Shown in pieces: positions 9,551 through 21,034 of a DNA stretch of 64,000 nt. The stretch is from assembly GCA_027490225.1 (NCBI GenBank), contig JAIXYK010000027.1, forward strand, positions 1 through 64,000, given 5' to 3'. How positions within the stretch are numbered: the first letter of the stretch is position 1; each line of letters opens with the position of its first letter. The DNA comes from Bacteroidota bacterium (GTDB taxonomy: Bacteria > Bacteroidota > Bacteroidia > M30B66). The notes under the pieces were generated by a model. It searched no databases, had not been told where the DNA came from, and saw nothing but the letters and a program-made list of their open reading frames with translations. The translations under genes and the position numbers were made by a program.

Positions 9551-12500
9551 ATGCTTATGAAAAATAATTTACTCAAGGCAGGCGGAGTTTTCCTCAAAAA
9601 GGAGTCCCCTCCGTTTAAATGGCATATTTGGCTTGTAGCAATGTTCTTGCTCACCATAAATGTCATGATAGCGCAGCCTCTCATCACCAATTACACCTTT
9701 AGTACTACCACAACAGGTTCTTTAGATGACTTGTCGACAGGTGCTACTAATACTAATTTATTTGGTGCAGGTCCTTACGACGATAATGTGACATCAACTA
9801 GCTATCCAATTGGATGGACCTTTTACTTTATGGGTACACCCTATACACACTTCAGTGTAAACTCTAACGGTCAGCTAAAATTAAATACCTCTATAACCGA
9901 TGCAATCATCGGTTCAAATGTGGGTCCTACTGCAAATCAAGCTATCTTAGCGCCTTTTGTGGGCGATAATGAAACTGGAACAGGAATTAGATACAGAACA
10001 ACTGGAGCACCTGGTGCTCAAAAATTAGTTGTAGAATGGGTTGGTTTCTATGTAAATTTCGTTAATATCAGCAATGCTGGTAATATGCAATTGTGGATAG
10101 ATGAAGCCACAGGAGCAATAACATATGTATATGGAGAAATTTATAACTCAAGTAGTTTTTCTCAAACCAGAGCAATTGGTTTTAGTGCCAGCAACACAGT
10201 TACTACTTCTGGTTTTGTTACGATAGGAGCTTCTCCTACTTTTACACCTTCTGCAACTTGGACAACAAATACAATTGCAGCAGGTAATGGTACAGCAACT
10301 GCTGCCCCACTTATTGCAAACTTAGGTTCTGCAGCACAAGGTTCAAGAAGAACTTATACATGGACGCCAACTTGTACTGTTGCACCTGCTGCTGCAACTT
10401 CATTGACTTACCCAGCAACGGGTTCTGCTTCAATGACACTTCAGTGGTTAGACAATTCTACCTCAGAAGTAGCCTATGTTGTTCAAAGATCTTTAGATAA
10501 CATTACTTTTACCAACGTAGCAATCATTACTTCTACTACTTCAGGTACAACTGGAACTGCTTATACCAGCGCTCAAAGTGGTCTTTCACCTACTACATTA
10601 TATTACTGGAGAATTATTTCTGTTTGTGAATCTAAAGCTTCTACTGCATTAAGTGGTTCAAATTCTACACTTGGTGCACAAGCTATTTCTTCTACTGCAC
10701 AAGGTGGTCTTTGGAGCAGTCCTGCTACTTGGACTGGTGGTATTGTTCCTTCTAATTTCGATAATCCTACAATTACAGCAGGTTCAAGTGTTGCAATAGA
10801 TGTAGCTGTTGTGGCTAATAATTTAACTGTTGCCGGAACTCTTCAATGGGGCTCTGCAACCAATGCTTTAACAGTTACTGGTAACTTATTGATTAATGCT
10901 GGTGGTAATTTACAAGGTTTCTCTTCTGCTGGTGCTGGTCAAACAATTAACCTTTTTGGTAATTTCACCAATAATGGTAATGCAAATCTGCTTGTTTCTG
11001 CTTTAGTATTTACTGGTACTACCGCACAAACTTTTGGCGGTTCTGGTACATTTGTAAGTAACTCTGCTGGCAGAGCTTTATTGGCAGGTCTTACAATGCA
11101 AGGTACTGGAAGTTTAGCAATAAATGTTCCGGTTAACATTAGAACATTCAACCCACTTTTAGGTTCTATAACTGGAGGTGCAAATATTGAATTAGATAAT
11201 AATCTAAGTCAACTCTTTAACCAACCAACTTTAAATGGTTCAATTAATAATGTTATTGTAACTGCAATGGGTGCAGGTTATCCTGTTGCTCCAGTAGTAT
11301 TTGGTGCTGCAGTTACCCCTTGGTCTGCCATTACAGGTGTTTTAAATACCCGTTATTTTTCTGGTAACAATGTATATGTATGTACTGCTGCGGCTTCTAT
11401 AGGTGCTGTTGCGCCAACCCATACAGGTACTGCCATAGTAAATAATTTGTTATGGATTGGTACACTTGGTACTATAGGAAATCCTTTTGCAACAAGTGTT
11501 TTAGCTGGTACTCAGTATTTTTATGGAGGTAACTTGTATACTTGTACAGTTGGTGGAACAGCTTCTTTTGCAGCACCTCCTGTTCATACTTCATTTGGCT
11601 CTCCAGTTATTTCTGGAACTGCAAGATTTGCATACGTAGGAACACCTGCAACCGTAAGTTTAAATTACGATGCTACTAACTTAGTAGTGCGCAGTGCAAC
11701 TATCACTGCTGCTGGTAGCGGTTATTCTAATGGTTCTCCATCTATTGTAATTACACCATCTACTACACTTCCTACTACAGCTGCAGCAATTGCTACTGTA
11801 GGTTTACCTGCTGTAGCTGGTGCTGCGAATACTACAGTTAATAAAAATGCTGGAGTTACTATTACAGGAGCAATGTCTATCAATTGTAATCAGGGAATTA
11901 GCGTTCCAACTTCGGCAACTGGTGGGTTTTATGCTGTTGCACCAGGTGTGGCAGTTTCTGGTCCCACAGGTATTCCATTGAACATTACTTCAACAGCTAC
12001 TACTTATACAGGTGCACCTAGTGCAATAGCTATCACTGGTGGTACGCTTATAGCGGGCGCAACTGCATATGCATTAGGAGACTTTGCTTACGTGGTAGCT
12101 AATGGTAGATTGTTAAGTGTTACATTAACTAGCACTGCAGCGAAATATTCTACACCTCCTACTTCATTTTCATTAACTATTGCAGGCGGCGCTGCTGCGA
12201 CATTTGCTTTCCCAGCAGGTAGCTTTGCACGATTTACAGCGGCTTTAAACCCTGCAGGTCAGTTAACAAACTTTAACGTTGTTGATGCTGGTTTCGGTTA
12301 TATTGCAGCACCTACAGTTGCTTTAGCCACAGCCAATGCAGCTGCTTTCGAAACTGCAGCTGGAGCACCAACTGCTCGTGTAGGTTTGTATAACTTAACA
12401 CTTAACAATTTTGCAGCATCTGCAGTAAATGGTATTACAAACAATACAGTTTCTACATTCGCGCAACACAATGAAGGTACTAACCTTGCGGGCTTTATTC

Positions 12501-15500
12501 CTACAAACAGAAGAGTTAATATTTTAACAGTTGCTGGTGGCTTAGGTCTCGTGCTTGCAGGTAACCTTAATCTTCCACAAAGTGGAGCAACTTCTTTGGT
12601 TTTAACTTCTGGTATTGTTGATTTAGGTGGTAATACGCTTACGTATAATAACCCAACAGCTTTTGGTCAATCTGCTACAGCAGCAGGATTTATTGCCAAT
12701 GGAACTGTTGAGTTAAATTCTATCAATACAACTACTTTAATTAGAACGTTCCCATTTAGAGCATCAGGAGCAACTGGCGCAGTTCAATTAAACATTGGTG
12801 CTGGCTCAAACGCAACTGGTTCTGATATTACAAGACTTTCTTGTACCCAACTTGGAGCACCTTCTGGTGCATCTGCTAATGGCGGAGGTACTATGATAGG
12901 TACAAGAAGCTTTAGAATTAACATTTTAACAGGAACAGTTTTCGGAACTCCTGCTTCAAGCCCTACAGTTTTATTGGCTTGGGAAAGTTCTGATAATTTA
13001 GCTACAGACAATCCAAGTTTGTTCTTATCTCAGTCTAATACAGGTATTAGCAGTGGCTGGACAAATCGTTCAGTTGCAGGTGTTGCGGGTACATTAGCTG
13101 CAACAGGATCAAGAACTTCTGCTACAGCAACTGTTGGTCCTATCGTATTTGCAAGTACAATGTACTTTGCTTGGTCTACAACTTTTTCTACTCCAGCTCC
13201 ATTAAATTTTGTGGTAACAAGATCTACAAACGTTAATTATAATTCAATTGCTGAAGTATCAGCAGGTGGAGATGGTACAGGAACTGTTTACAACACACCT
13301 GGTGATGAGGGTGCTGCTGTACTAATTCCATTTACAGGTTTTACTTACCAAGGTTCTCCTGTAACAGGAATAAGACCACATGCCAATGGTTTAATTTACA
13401 TCAATAATGGTCTATTTACTTCAGCTGCAGGTAGCAATTGGGACAATACCTTTGCTGCTGCTGGAAATGGTTTTACTGGTACGTCACAATTCGATAAAAG
13501 GAACATAGTAGCTCCTTTCTACGATGATATGAATACAAACCCTACACTAACTGCCTTGTTTGGAGGTACTGTGCCTAGAGCTACAAGTATGTTCTACAAA
13601 GTTGTTGGTAATGTTTGTACTGTAGAATGGTTCAACTCAACTATTTATGGTTTGAGCGGTCCTCAATTGTTCTACCAAGTGGTATTAGATGGTTCTGATA
13701 ACAGTATCACTTTCAACTACGGTGATATCCAAGCTTTCAACGGAACACAAAATGTTCGTTGGTCATATTCTTGCGGTATGAGTGGTGCATTTGTTCAGGC
13801 TGTTCCTCAGGCTGGTCAAGTGTTTCAACAACAGTATGAAAACTCAACTTTCTTCACTCACGAAAATAGTGCTGTTGCTAGCTGGGGTGCAAATGGTTTA
13901 GCCATTGCTCCAGAGCCACATACAAGAATTAGATTTGTACCTGGAACTTATGTAGCAGTAGCTGCTCCGGGAACAACTCCTCCAGCTAATGATGAAGCTG
14001 GAAGTGCGATTACACTTACTCCGCAACCAACTTTCCCTTCAAATATTGCTTGGAATTACAATACCAATAGCAGTAATATTTTTACAACGCTTAATGCTAC
14101 TAATAGTCCTCAGACAATATGCGCTGGACCTACAGCAGCAAAAGATGTTTGGTTTACATTCAATGCTACAAACCCTGATATTACAGTAAGACTTTATGCT
14201 TCTGGAGGTTTCATTCCAAGAGTAGAAGTACTTGATGCATCTTTAAATCCATTACCTGCTCCAGCTTGCGTAGTTGGTACACAAGGTTTAACGGTTACAG
14301 CTGCTTTGAGTGGGCTAACAGTAACTGCTGATTATTATGTAAGAGTTTACCACGACAATACTGGTACAACAGCTTTAGCAACTGCTTTAGTTTCAAGTGG
14401 TTCAGTAAGTGGTTTAATCATTACTCCAGGTACTAATTACTCTGACCCAACTCCTGCCTTTGGTTGGACTCCTGCCAATAGAAATGCTGTATTTAGATTT
14501 TCTGGTGGTGGAGGTAGCGGCGCTGCTGCTGCTGTAACTACTGCTTTAACAGGTGGAGTTTTAACTGCTAGTAACGTTGCTATTTCTGGTGGTAGTGGTT
14601 ATACTTCTGCTCCAACAGTTACTGTAAACAGCCCAGATTTTGGTTTAACAGGTGAGTTTGGTATCGTTGTTTATGCTGCGGCTAAAAATGATGAGCCATC
14701 TACTGCAATTCTATTAACCAATACCAATAATGGTGCTTGTGTTACAGCTACTTCAGTTACAGATGTTAATCCATCTCCTGTAGTTACAGATTTGCAAGCT
14801 AATAACAACCAATTGGTTGGTGAGTTCTCTTCTGCTGCTTCTCAATCAGTTGTTGGTTATACTAACCCAGGAACTTTTGGAAATATTGACGATGATATTT
14901 GGTACAGATTTACAGTACCATCAGGTAATGACGTTGTTGAAATTACGATGTCTGCAACTGCTAGTACATTCGACCCTGCATTCATGGTTTACAACCAAAC
15001 TCCAATTGGAGCTCCTATAACGGGTGCTGCTGCGACCGGAGTTGGTGAAACTGAATTTGTTCGTTTTAGTGTTACTCCAGGTAGTACATATTTAATCAGA
15101 GCTTATTTCCAGGGTACTTCTACAGTATTCGATGGTTTCGATATTTGTGTAACAACTTTCGCAGGGCCAGTTAATAACAATTGTGTTGGAGCAACTAGCC
15201 TTTTAGCTCCTACTGGAGCTGCAGGGGCAGTAGTAAATGCGCCTATTGCTGATGCAAGTTTATCATTTGTTTCTGGTGCAACTACACTTACACCTTCTGT
15301 TTCTTTAGCTGCTTTTGCAAATCAGTCTGTAACTGTAGTAGGTGTTGGAATTCCTGCAAATACTATTGGATTAGTAAACGGTGCTGGAAATTCTATAAGC
15401 ATCTCTCCTGTTTTAACAACTGCTAACAGTGCTGGTTCTTACACGTATTTCATCAATGAGTTCCCTAGTGTTTCTACAAACACTTCAACTGGATCTGGTA

Positions 15501-18500
15501 ATCCTGTTGTTACTTGTGGTAATGCTGATGATGATGTTTGGTACACTTTCACTGGAAATGGTGGTCTTCAAGGAGTAACTGTTACAGGTTTAGGAACATT
15601 TAATCCTACCTTTACTGTTTATTCTGGGACATGTGGCGCTTTAGTTGAGTTGGATTGTATTAACAATACAGGTGCTGGAGGAGTTGAGAATTATTCTTTC
15701 ACTTCAACAAATGCAGTTCAGTATTTTGTAAGGGTTTATTCTAGGGGTACAACTGTAGCAGACCCACTTGGGTTTACAATTAGCTTAACCAATCCTACAC
15801 CTTCTTGTGTGGTTGCTCCTTCTGCACCTTCAAATGGTTCTACAATTTGTGTTTCTAGTGTACCAAATTTCTCATGGCCAGCAGCTACTTTTGCAACTAG
15901 CTATGATGTATTCTATAATTTTGGTGGTACTTTAACAGACGTAATCGCTGATAACGTTGTAGGAACTTCATTCACTCCAACAGGTGTTACAACTGATGGT
16001 ACTTGGTCTTGGAGAGTTGTTCCTAAGAATTCTAATGGTGATGCAGTAGGTTGTGCTACTTTCACATTCGTTCTTGAAGCACCAGCTCCAACCGGTACAA
16101 CTGCTGATACACGTTGTGGTTTTGGTCCATTATCTTTAGCAGCAACTGGTAGCAGCTTACAGTGGTGGGCAAATGCTACTGGAGGTGCTCCTTTAGGCTC
16201 GGGTTCACCATTTAATACAGGTAATATTGCAGCTACTACTACTTTCTATGTAAGTGCTGGTAGTGTTGCTTCTGGAGCTGTTACATCAGGCACAGGAACT
16301 TCACTGACTTCTACTACTAGTTATCCTACTGCTTTTGAAAATTATTGGTACCAAACATGGCAACAATATTTGTTCACAGCAGCTGAATTAACTTCATTTG
16401 GATTATCAGCTGGAAATATTACATCATTAACATTTAATATTTCATCTGTGCCAAGTCCTAATGGATTTATTACAGACTATAATATTAAAATTGCTCCTAC
16501 AGGAAGTACTGCACTTTCTACTTTTGTAACAACAGGATTAGTCAATGTATTTGGACCTGCTGCTTACACTCCTACAGTAGGAACAAATACCATTACTTTA
16601 AGCACCCCTTATAACTGGGATGGTGTATCTGGTATTGTAGTTGACTTGCGTCAAACAGGAGATTTTGGTAGTGCAAATGCGGCTACGTTTTTCACTACAA
16701 CAACTAATAATTCTGTTCTTTACGACTACTCAACTTTTGATGATCCTACATTTTGGACTTCACCTACATTTGAAACAACTTCAACTTCTAGACCTAATAT
16801 TACTTTTGCAGGACAAACAATTTGTCCAGGTATAAGAGTTCCAGTTGTAGCAACAGTTACCGCTCCAGTTGATCCATTAGGCTTACAAGTTTCTGGTACA
16901 CCAGTTTCTAGCCAGACAATTTGTGCTGGTACACCTTCAAATAACGTATTGTTGACCAATGCAATTGGTTCTTACGATACTTACACTTGGGTGCCAAACA
17001 CTGGTTTCACTGGTAATGGTACAGGTGGTACACCTTTCGTTTTCAACCCTTCTGCTACAACTAACTACACGTTAAATGTTTCCGATGCAGGTTCAGGTTG
17101 TACAGACCAAATTAACTTCACAGTAAACGTTAATCCATTACCAAACTTCACAGCAACAGTAGCGCCTGCTACAGTGTGTGAATTAGGTGCGACTAATTTA
17201 TCTGCTGCTAATAATGTTGCAATTTCACCAGCTAGTTACTCATTTACTACAGGTACAGGTGCTACTTTAGACCCAATGACAGGTGCTACTCAAATTTTGA
17301 ATCCTTCAAATGATGATAGCCCTTCTGGAGTTGCCAACATTGGTTTCACATTTAATTATGGTGGAGTAGATTACACGCAATTCTCTTTAACTCCTGATGG
17401 ATTTATTAAGTTAGGTGCTGTTGCTGCTGTAAGTCAATTTACAAACGCTATTAATAGTACTACTAATGTTCCTAAGATTTTCCCTTATTGGGATGATGTT
17501 GCTACAGGATTAGACGGAAATGTGCAATATTTAGTTACAGGAACCGCTCCTAACAGAATTATGAAAGTTCAGTGGTTTGTTACTATCCCAAGAAATACAA
17601 CAGGAGCTGCAAATTCAACTTTCCAACTTTGGTTGTATGAAACTACTAACGTAATTGAATTCCGTTATGGAACTATGGGAGTAGGAGCTATGAGTGCATC
17701 AGTTGGTATTAACGGCCCAACTTTGCCAGGTTCTAATTTCCAAAGTGTTACTGTTACAACAAATACGGCTAGTACTACTGTAATTAATAATGCAGTGGCA
17801 GACCAACCTGCTTCAGGCAGAAGGTACACATTTACACCACCTGCAGGTTTTACTTATGCATGGTCAACTACGCCTGCTAGTGCTTTCACTAGTACTGTAG
17901 AAGATCCAGGAAGTGTTGTGCCAGTATTAGGTACTACTAATTTCAACTTAGTTGTAACAAATGCTTTAACATCTTGTCCAAATACGTTCACGCGTGCTAT
18001 AACTGTAAATCCAATAGCTTTCTTAAATGGTACTACACAAACTTCTACAGTTTGTAGCGGTAGCCCATTCAGTGTTGCTTTGGTAGGTACAAATCCTGTA
18101 GGTACTACTTATTCTTGGACAGCTCCAGTATATGCACCAAATGGTGTAGGAATGTCTGGTGGTGCTGCAGCTACTAATCAGGCTACGTTAACACAAGTGG
18201 TTAATAACACAAGTGGAGTAATTAAAACGGCAACTTACACTGTTACACCAAGTACTGGTGGTTGCGCTGGTCCTGCATTTACACTTGTTGTAACTGTTTA
18301 CCCAGCTTTATTGCCTCCAAATATTACTTCATTCTCATTCTCTAGCCCTACTGCAGTTAATTTGCAATGGAATCCTGTAACTACTGCAACTAGTTACATT
18401 GTTTCAGCAAGTAATGCACCTGATATCACTTCAGGAACATATGTTGAAACAACTCCAGGTGTTTTCTTAAACAATTTTTCTGTTGTTAGTGCTCCACTTC

Positions 18501-20971
18501 CTGCAATTAACTTAGTAAGTAGTTCATTGTATTACTACAGAATACAATCAGTTAACGCTGTTTGTGGTGCTAGTCCAGTGTCAGATGTTACGCCGTTTAT
18601 TACTGATGTTAAAGTATGGGATGGTGACTTAGGTACAAATAGTCAAAATTGGAACCTTTCTGGAAACTGGTCACCTGCTGGTGTTCCGGTTGCAACAGAC
18701 AATGTTTTAATTCCAAGCCCTTCGGTAGTTGCGAGTCCAATTATTCAAACTTTAGACCCGGATGGTTTAGCAAATAACCTAATTTTATCTAGCAACGCGG
18801 TTATTACAATCCAAGCAAACAGAGCACTACAAGTGAGAAGTAACATAGCTTCTTCATCTCCTGGTGCAACGTTCAACGGACCTGGTAGAGTATTATTGAA
18901 TGGTACAGGTTTACAGAATCTAACTGGTGCAAATTCTTTTAACAATTTAACATTGAACAATGCTGCAGGGGCTATCTGTCCTTCTGGAGTAATTTCAATC
19001 AATGGTATAGCTACAATTAACAGCGGTACCTTAAATTCTAATGGAAATCTTCGTTTAGTTTCTAATGCAAGTACAACAGGTATTATTTCTGGTGCTAATG
19101 GAACAGGTAACGTAACAGGTAACGTACAAGTTAACAGGTTTATGCCTGGTGGACTTGGATACCGTTATGTATCTTCTCCAGTTACTGGTTTAAATACTTC
19201 AGATTTTGATGTTGCTTTAGTGGGTGCTAATGGCTTGGTTTGGAATCCTTTAGTTTCTATTCCTTCACCATTCCCTAATTGCTGGATTTATGATGAGACC
19301 ATTGATAATGTTTATGCTCAATATGGTTGGACTTCAGCAACAGGTGTTAGTGCTGTTCAGTTAGGAAGAGGTTATGCCTTAATTGCTCCTGCTAATCATA
19401 CTGCGTCTTTAGTTGGTCCGGTTAATAATGGTACTTTGACTAATGCAATTAATATTACAAGAACCGGAACATTCAATGGTGCAGGTGTTAACCTTTTGGG
19501 TAACCCTTATCCATCTCCAATTTCTTGGTCTAATTTCCGCAACGTAACAAATTCTCCTGCTGAGATTGCTGCTGTAGTAAAACGTTTCTCTGCAACTGGT
19601 CAATACTATGGTCAGTACATCGATTGGAATGGTACAGCTGGTACTGGCGGAGCTACTGATAACATCGCGCTAGGTCAAGCATTCTTTATCACTAAGATTA
19701 ACCCTGGTACTACAGGTGTTAACTTTGCTAACGCTGATCGTACAGATATCACAAGCACTTCATTCTATGAAGAACAAGAACAGCAAGTTTCTAATTTATT
19801 GCGTATGCAGTTAATTGGTGGTGCTGGTGCAGATGAGTTTGTGTTGTACTTCGATCAAAACGCTACTAACGACTACGATGTAAATTATGACGCGGTTAAA
19901 TTCTTGTCAGAAACTGCAGGTATTCCTAACATTTACACCAATATTGATTCATTAAAAGTAAGTATCAACGTACTTAACTCATTGAATCATGACATGGTTA
20001 TTCCAATGGGAATTGTTGCAAAAACTGCTGGTAACTACCAAGTTAATGTGTTAGAACAAGCAAATTTTGCTTCTACTTCTATGTTATTCTTAGAAGACCG
20101 TACTTTAGGTATCTGGTCTGACCTTAGAACTACTAATCAGTATACAGTAAACTTACCTGTAGGTGAGCACAATGGTCGTTTCTTCTTACATTTCCGCCCT
20201 GCGGTTAATGTTCAAGTTGCTAATGAAACTTGTCAACAAGCAGATGGTTCAGTTGTAATTTCTAATAATTCTACAGAGCAACAATGGACTGCAAGTTTAT
20301 TGAACACTGCTGGTCAGGTTGTAGCTCAGTCTTCTGGTGCTAACATCACTTTCAATAACTTAAATGATGGTACTTACACTTTAAGATTAACAGATGCTAA
20401 TGGTTTCATAGTTGATCAATCTGTATCAATTGAGGCGGGTATCAATGTAGAAGCAGTTATCGCACCTTTATCTAGTTCACATTACTACACTTCAGATGTG
20501 ATTGAAGCATCTGTTCAAAATGTAGTTTCTGGTGCAACTTATGAGTGGTACTTAAATGGAGTTCTTAAAGGAACAGGAGTAAATATTTCAATGAATGTTG
20601 CAGAAGCAGGTGTTTACACACTTACTTTGAAAATGTACGGCTCTAGCTGTGTATTCGAAAACAACACAAGTTTCTCTGTTACTCAAGAATCTACAGTAGG
20701 TATTGAAACTGCAATTGATGCTTCTGGTTTCATTGTGTATCCAAATCCTATGCGTGATGTATTGAATGTAAAAATTAACGATAAAATCGGATTTACTACA
20801 CTTTCAATTCATGATGCTTCAGGAAGATTGATTCACACTGAAGTATTGAATGGTGTAAAAGGTGAGCAAGTTATTCAAGTACAAATGAGTGACTACGCTG
20901 CTGGCTTATATCAGATTACTTTAGAAGGTGATCAGAAAAGAAGCGTTGCTAAATTCAGCAAAACAAAATAA
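9551..20971 (+). CDS. Giant (3806-residue) multidomain T9SS-secreted surface protein
   Basis: One uninterrupted 11.4-kb reading frame. A long signal peptide (hydrophobic about 28-42, cleavage near MIAQ) is followed by several recognisable parts. There is an Fn3-like domain (about 270-367) and a solenoid-like GLWSSPATWTGG module from about 380. Two W/Y-rich GNNVYVCT/GGNLYTCT repeats lie at about 589-697, with GSGYTSAPTV-type repeats nearby and again later. Three pre-peptidase-C-terminal-like jelly-rolls begin near 1478, 1711 and 1875 (NDEAGSAITL, NDEPSTAILL, NNNCVGATSLL). Ig/Fn3-like domains follow (about 2083 and 2920-3014), then a VWDGDLGTNSQNWN module (about 3020) and a YRYVSSPV...LLGNPYPSPISW module (about 3194-3320). 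A tail module runs from about 3413, and a T9SS type A sorting domain (VYPNPMRDVL, about 3725-3806) closes the chain. It is very rich in Thr, Ala, Gly, Asn and Ser. Likely a surface adhesin or matrix protein. The start could instead be the ATG two codons later. Confidence 0.9.
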   Translation: MLMKNNLLKAGGVFLKKESPPFKWHIWLVAMFLLTINVMIAQPLITNYTFSTTTTGSLDDLSTGATNTNLFGAGPYDDNVTSTSYPIGWTFYFMGTPYTHFSVNSNGQLKLNTSITDAIIGSNVGPTANQAILAPFVGDNETGTGIRYRTTGAPGAQKLVVEWVGFYVNFVNISNAGNMQLWIDEATGAITYVYGEIYNSSSFSQTRAIGFSASNTVTTSGFVTIGASPTFTPSATWTTNTIAAGNGTATAAPLIANLGSAAQGSRRTYTWTPTCTVAPAAATSLTYPATGSASMTLQWLDNSTSEVAYVVQRSLDNITFTNVAIITSTTSGTTGTAYTSAQSGLSPTTLYYWRIISVCESKASTALSGSNSTLGAQAISSTAQGGLWSSPATWTGGIVPSNFDNPTITAGSSVAIDVAVVANNLTVAGTLQWGSATNALTVTGNLLINAGGNLQGFSSAGAGQTINLFGNFTNNGNANLLVSALVFTGTTAQTFGGSGTFVSNSAGRALLAGLTMQGTGSLAINVPVNIRTFNPLLGSITGGANIELDNNLSQLFNQPTLNGSINNVIVTAMGAGYPVAPVVFGAAVTPWSAITGVLNTRYFSGNNVYVCTAAASIGAVAPTHTGTAIVNNLLWIGTLGTIGNPFATSVLAGTQYFYGGNLYTCTVGGTASFAAPPVHTSFGSPVISGTARFAYVGTPATVSLNYDATNLVVRSATITAAGSGYSNGSPSIVITPSTTLPTTAAAIATVGLPAVAGAANTTVNKNAGVTITGAMSINCNQGISVPTSATGGFYAVAPGVAVSGPTGIPLNITSTATTYTGAPSAIAITGGTLIAGATAYALGDFAYVVANGRLLSVTLTSTAAKYSTPPTSFSLTIAGGAAATFAFPAGSFARFTAALNPAGQLTNFNVVDAGFGYIAAPTVALATANAAAFETAAGAPTARVGLYNLTLNNFAASAVNGITNNTVSTFAQHNEGTNLAGFIPTNRRVNILTVAGGLGLVLAGNLNLPQSGATSLVLTSGIVDLGGNTLTYNNPTAFGQSATAAGFIANGTVELNSINTTTLIRTFPFRASGATGAVQLNIGAGSNATGSDITRLSCTQLGAPSGASANGGGTMIGTRSFRINILTGTVFGTPASSPTVLLAWESSDNLATDNPSLFLSQSNTGISSGWTNRSVAGVAGTLAATGSRTSATATVGPIVFASTMYFAWSTTFSTPAPLNFVVTRSTNVNYNSIAEVSAGGDGTGTVYNTPGDEGAAVLIPFTGFTYQGSPVTGIRPHANGLIYINNGLFTSAAGSNWDNTFAAAGNGFTGTSQFDKRNIVAPFYDDMNTNPTLTALFGGTVPRATSMFYKVVGNVCTVEWFNSTIYGLSGPQLFYQVVLDGSDNSITFNYGDIQAFNGTQNVRWSYSCGMSGAFVQAVPQAGQVFQQQYENSTFFTHENSAVASWGANGLAIAPEPHTRIRFVPGTYVAVAAPGTTPPANDEAGSAITLTPQPTFPSNIAWNYNTNSSNIFTTLNATNSPQTICAGPTAAKDVWFTFNATNPDITVRLYASGGFIPRVEVLDASLNPLPAPACVVGTQGLTVTAALSGLTVTADYYVRVYHDNTGTTALATALVSSGSVSGLIITPGTNYSDPTPAFGWTPANRNAVFRFSGGGGSGAAAAVTTALTGGVLTASNVAISGGSGYTSAPTVTVNSPDFGLTGEFGIVVYAAAKNDEPSTAILLTNTNNGACVTATSVTDVNPSPVVTDLQANNNQLVGEFSSAASQSVVGYTNPGTFGNIDDDIWYRFTVPSGNDVVEITMSATASTFDPAFMVYNQTPIGAPITGAAATGVGETEFVRFSVTPGSTYLIRAYFQGTSTVFDGFDICVTTFAGPVNNNCVGATSLLAPTGAAGAVVNAPIADASLSFVSGATTLTPSVSLAAFANQSVTVVGVGIPANTIGLVNGAGNSISISPVLTTANSAGSYTYFINEFPSVSTNTSTGSGNPVVTCGNADDDVWYTFTGNGGLQGVTVTGLGTFNPTFTVYSGTCGALVELDCINNTGAGGVENYSFTSTNAVQYFVRVYSRGTTVADPLGFTISLTNPTPSCVVAPSAPSNGSTICVSSVPNFSWPAATFATSYDVFYNFGGTLTDVIADNVVGTSFTPTGVTTDGTWSWRVVPKNSNGDAVGCATFTFVLEAPAPTGTTADTRCGFGPLSLAATGSSLQWWANATGGAPLGSGSPFNTGNIAATTTFYVSAGSVASGAVTSGTGTSLTSTTSYPTAFENYWYQTWQQYLFTAAELTSFGLSAGNITSLTFNISSVPSPNGFITDYNIKIAPTGSTALSTFVTTGLVNVFGPAAYTPTVGTNTITLSTPYNWDGVSGIVVDLRQTGDFGSANAATFFTTTTNNSVLYDYSTFDDPTFWTSPTFETTSTSRPNITFAGQTICPGIRVPVVATVTAPVDPLGLQVSGTPVSSQTICAGTPSNNVLLTNAIGSYDTYTWVPNTGFTGNGTGGTPFVFNPSATTNYTLNVSDAGSGCTDQINFTVNVNPLPNFTATVAPATVCELGATNLSAANNVAISPASYSFTTGTGATLDPMTGATQILNPSNDDSPSGVANIGFTFNYGGVDYTQFSLTPDGFIKLGAVAAVSQFTNAINSTTNVPKIFPYWDDVATGLDGNVQYLVTGTAPNRIMKVQWFVTIPRNTTGAANSTFQLWLYETTNVIEFRYGTMGVGAMSASVGINGPTLPGSNFQSVTVTTNTASTTVINNAVADQPASGRRYTFTPPAGFTYAWSTTPASAFTSTVEDPGSVVPVLGTTNFNLVVTNALTSCPNTFTRAITVNPIAFLNGTTQTSTVCSGSPFSVALVGTNPVGTTYSWTAPVYAPNGVGMSGGAAATNQATLTQVVNNTSGVIKTATYTVTPSTGGCAGPAFTLVVTVYPALLPPNITSFSFSSPTAVNLQWNPVTTATSYIVSASNAPDITSGTYVETTPGVFLNNFSVVSAPLPAINLVSSSLYYYRIQSVNAVCGASPVSDVTPFITDVKVWDGDLGTNSQNWNLSGNWSPAGVPVATDNVLIPSPSVVASPIIQTLDPDGLANNLILSSNAVITIQANRALQVRSNIASSSPGATFNGPGRVLLNGTGLQNLTGANSFNNLTLNNAAGAICPSGVISINGIATINSGTLNSNGNLRLVSNASTTGIISGANGTGNVTGNVQVNRFMPGGLGYRYVSSPVTGLNTSDFDVALVGANGLVWNPLVSIPSPFPNCWIYDETIDNVYAQYGWTSATGVSAVQLGRGYALIAPANHTASLVGPVNNGTLTNAINITRTGTFNGAGVNLLGNPYPSPISWSNFRNVTNSPAEIAAVVKRFSATGQYYGQYIDWNGTAGTGGATDNIALGQAFFITKINPGTTGVNFANADRTDITSTSFYEEQEQQVSNLLRMQLIGGAGADEFVLYFDQNATNDYDVNYDAVKFLSETAGIPNIYTNIDSLKVSINVLNSLNHDMVIPMGIVAKTAGNYQVNVLEQANFASTSMLFLEDRTLGIWSDLRTTNQYTVNLPVGEHNGRFFLHFRPAVNVQVANETCQQADGSVVISNNSTEQQWTASLLNTAGQVVAQSSGANITFNNLNDGTYTLRLTDANGFIVDQSVSIEAGINVEAVIAPLSSSHYYTSDVIEASVQNVVSGATYEWYLNGVLKGTGVNISMNVAEAGVYTLTLKMYGSSCVFENNTSFSVTQESTVGIETAIDASGFIVYPNPMRDVLNVKINDKIGFTTLSIHDASGRLIHTEVLNGVKGEQVIQVQMSDYAAGLYQITLEGDQKRSVAKFSKTK

Positions 20972-20995
20972 GCTTCGGTTTATTAAAATCTGAAA

Positions 20996-21026
20996 GGGGC
21001 GTCTCATTGAGACGCCCCTTTTTTTT
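20996..21026 (+). terminator. Strong intrinsic terminator of the giant gene
   Basis: A perfect 10-bp stem GGGGCGTCTC/GAGACGCCCC with a three-base loop is followed directly by eight T. It lies 24 bases after the stop codon of the giant gene. Confidence 0.93.
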
Positions 21027-21034
21027 GCTTGTTC

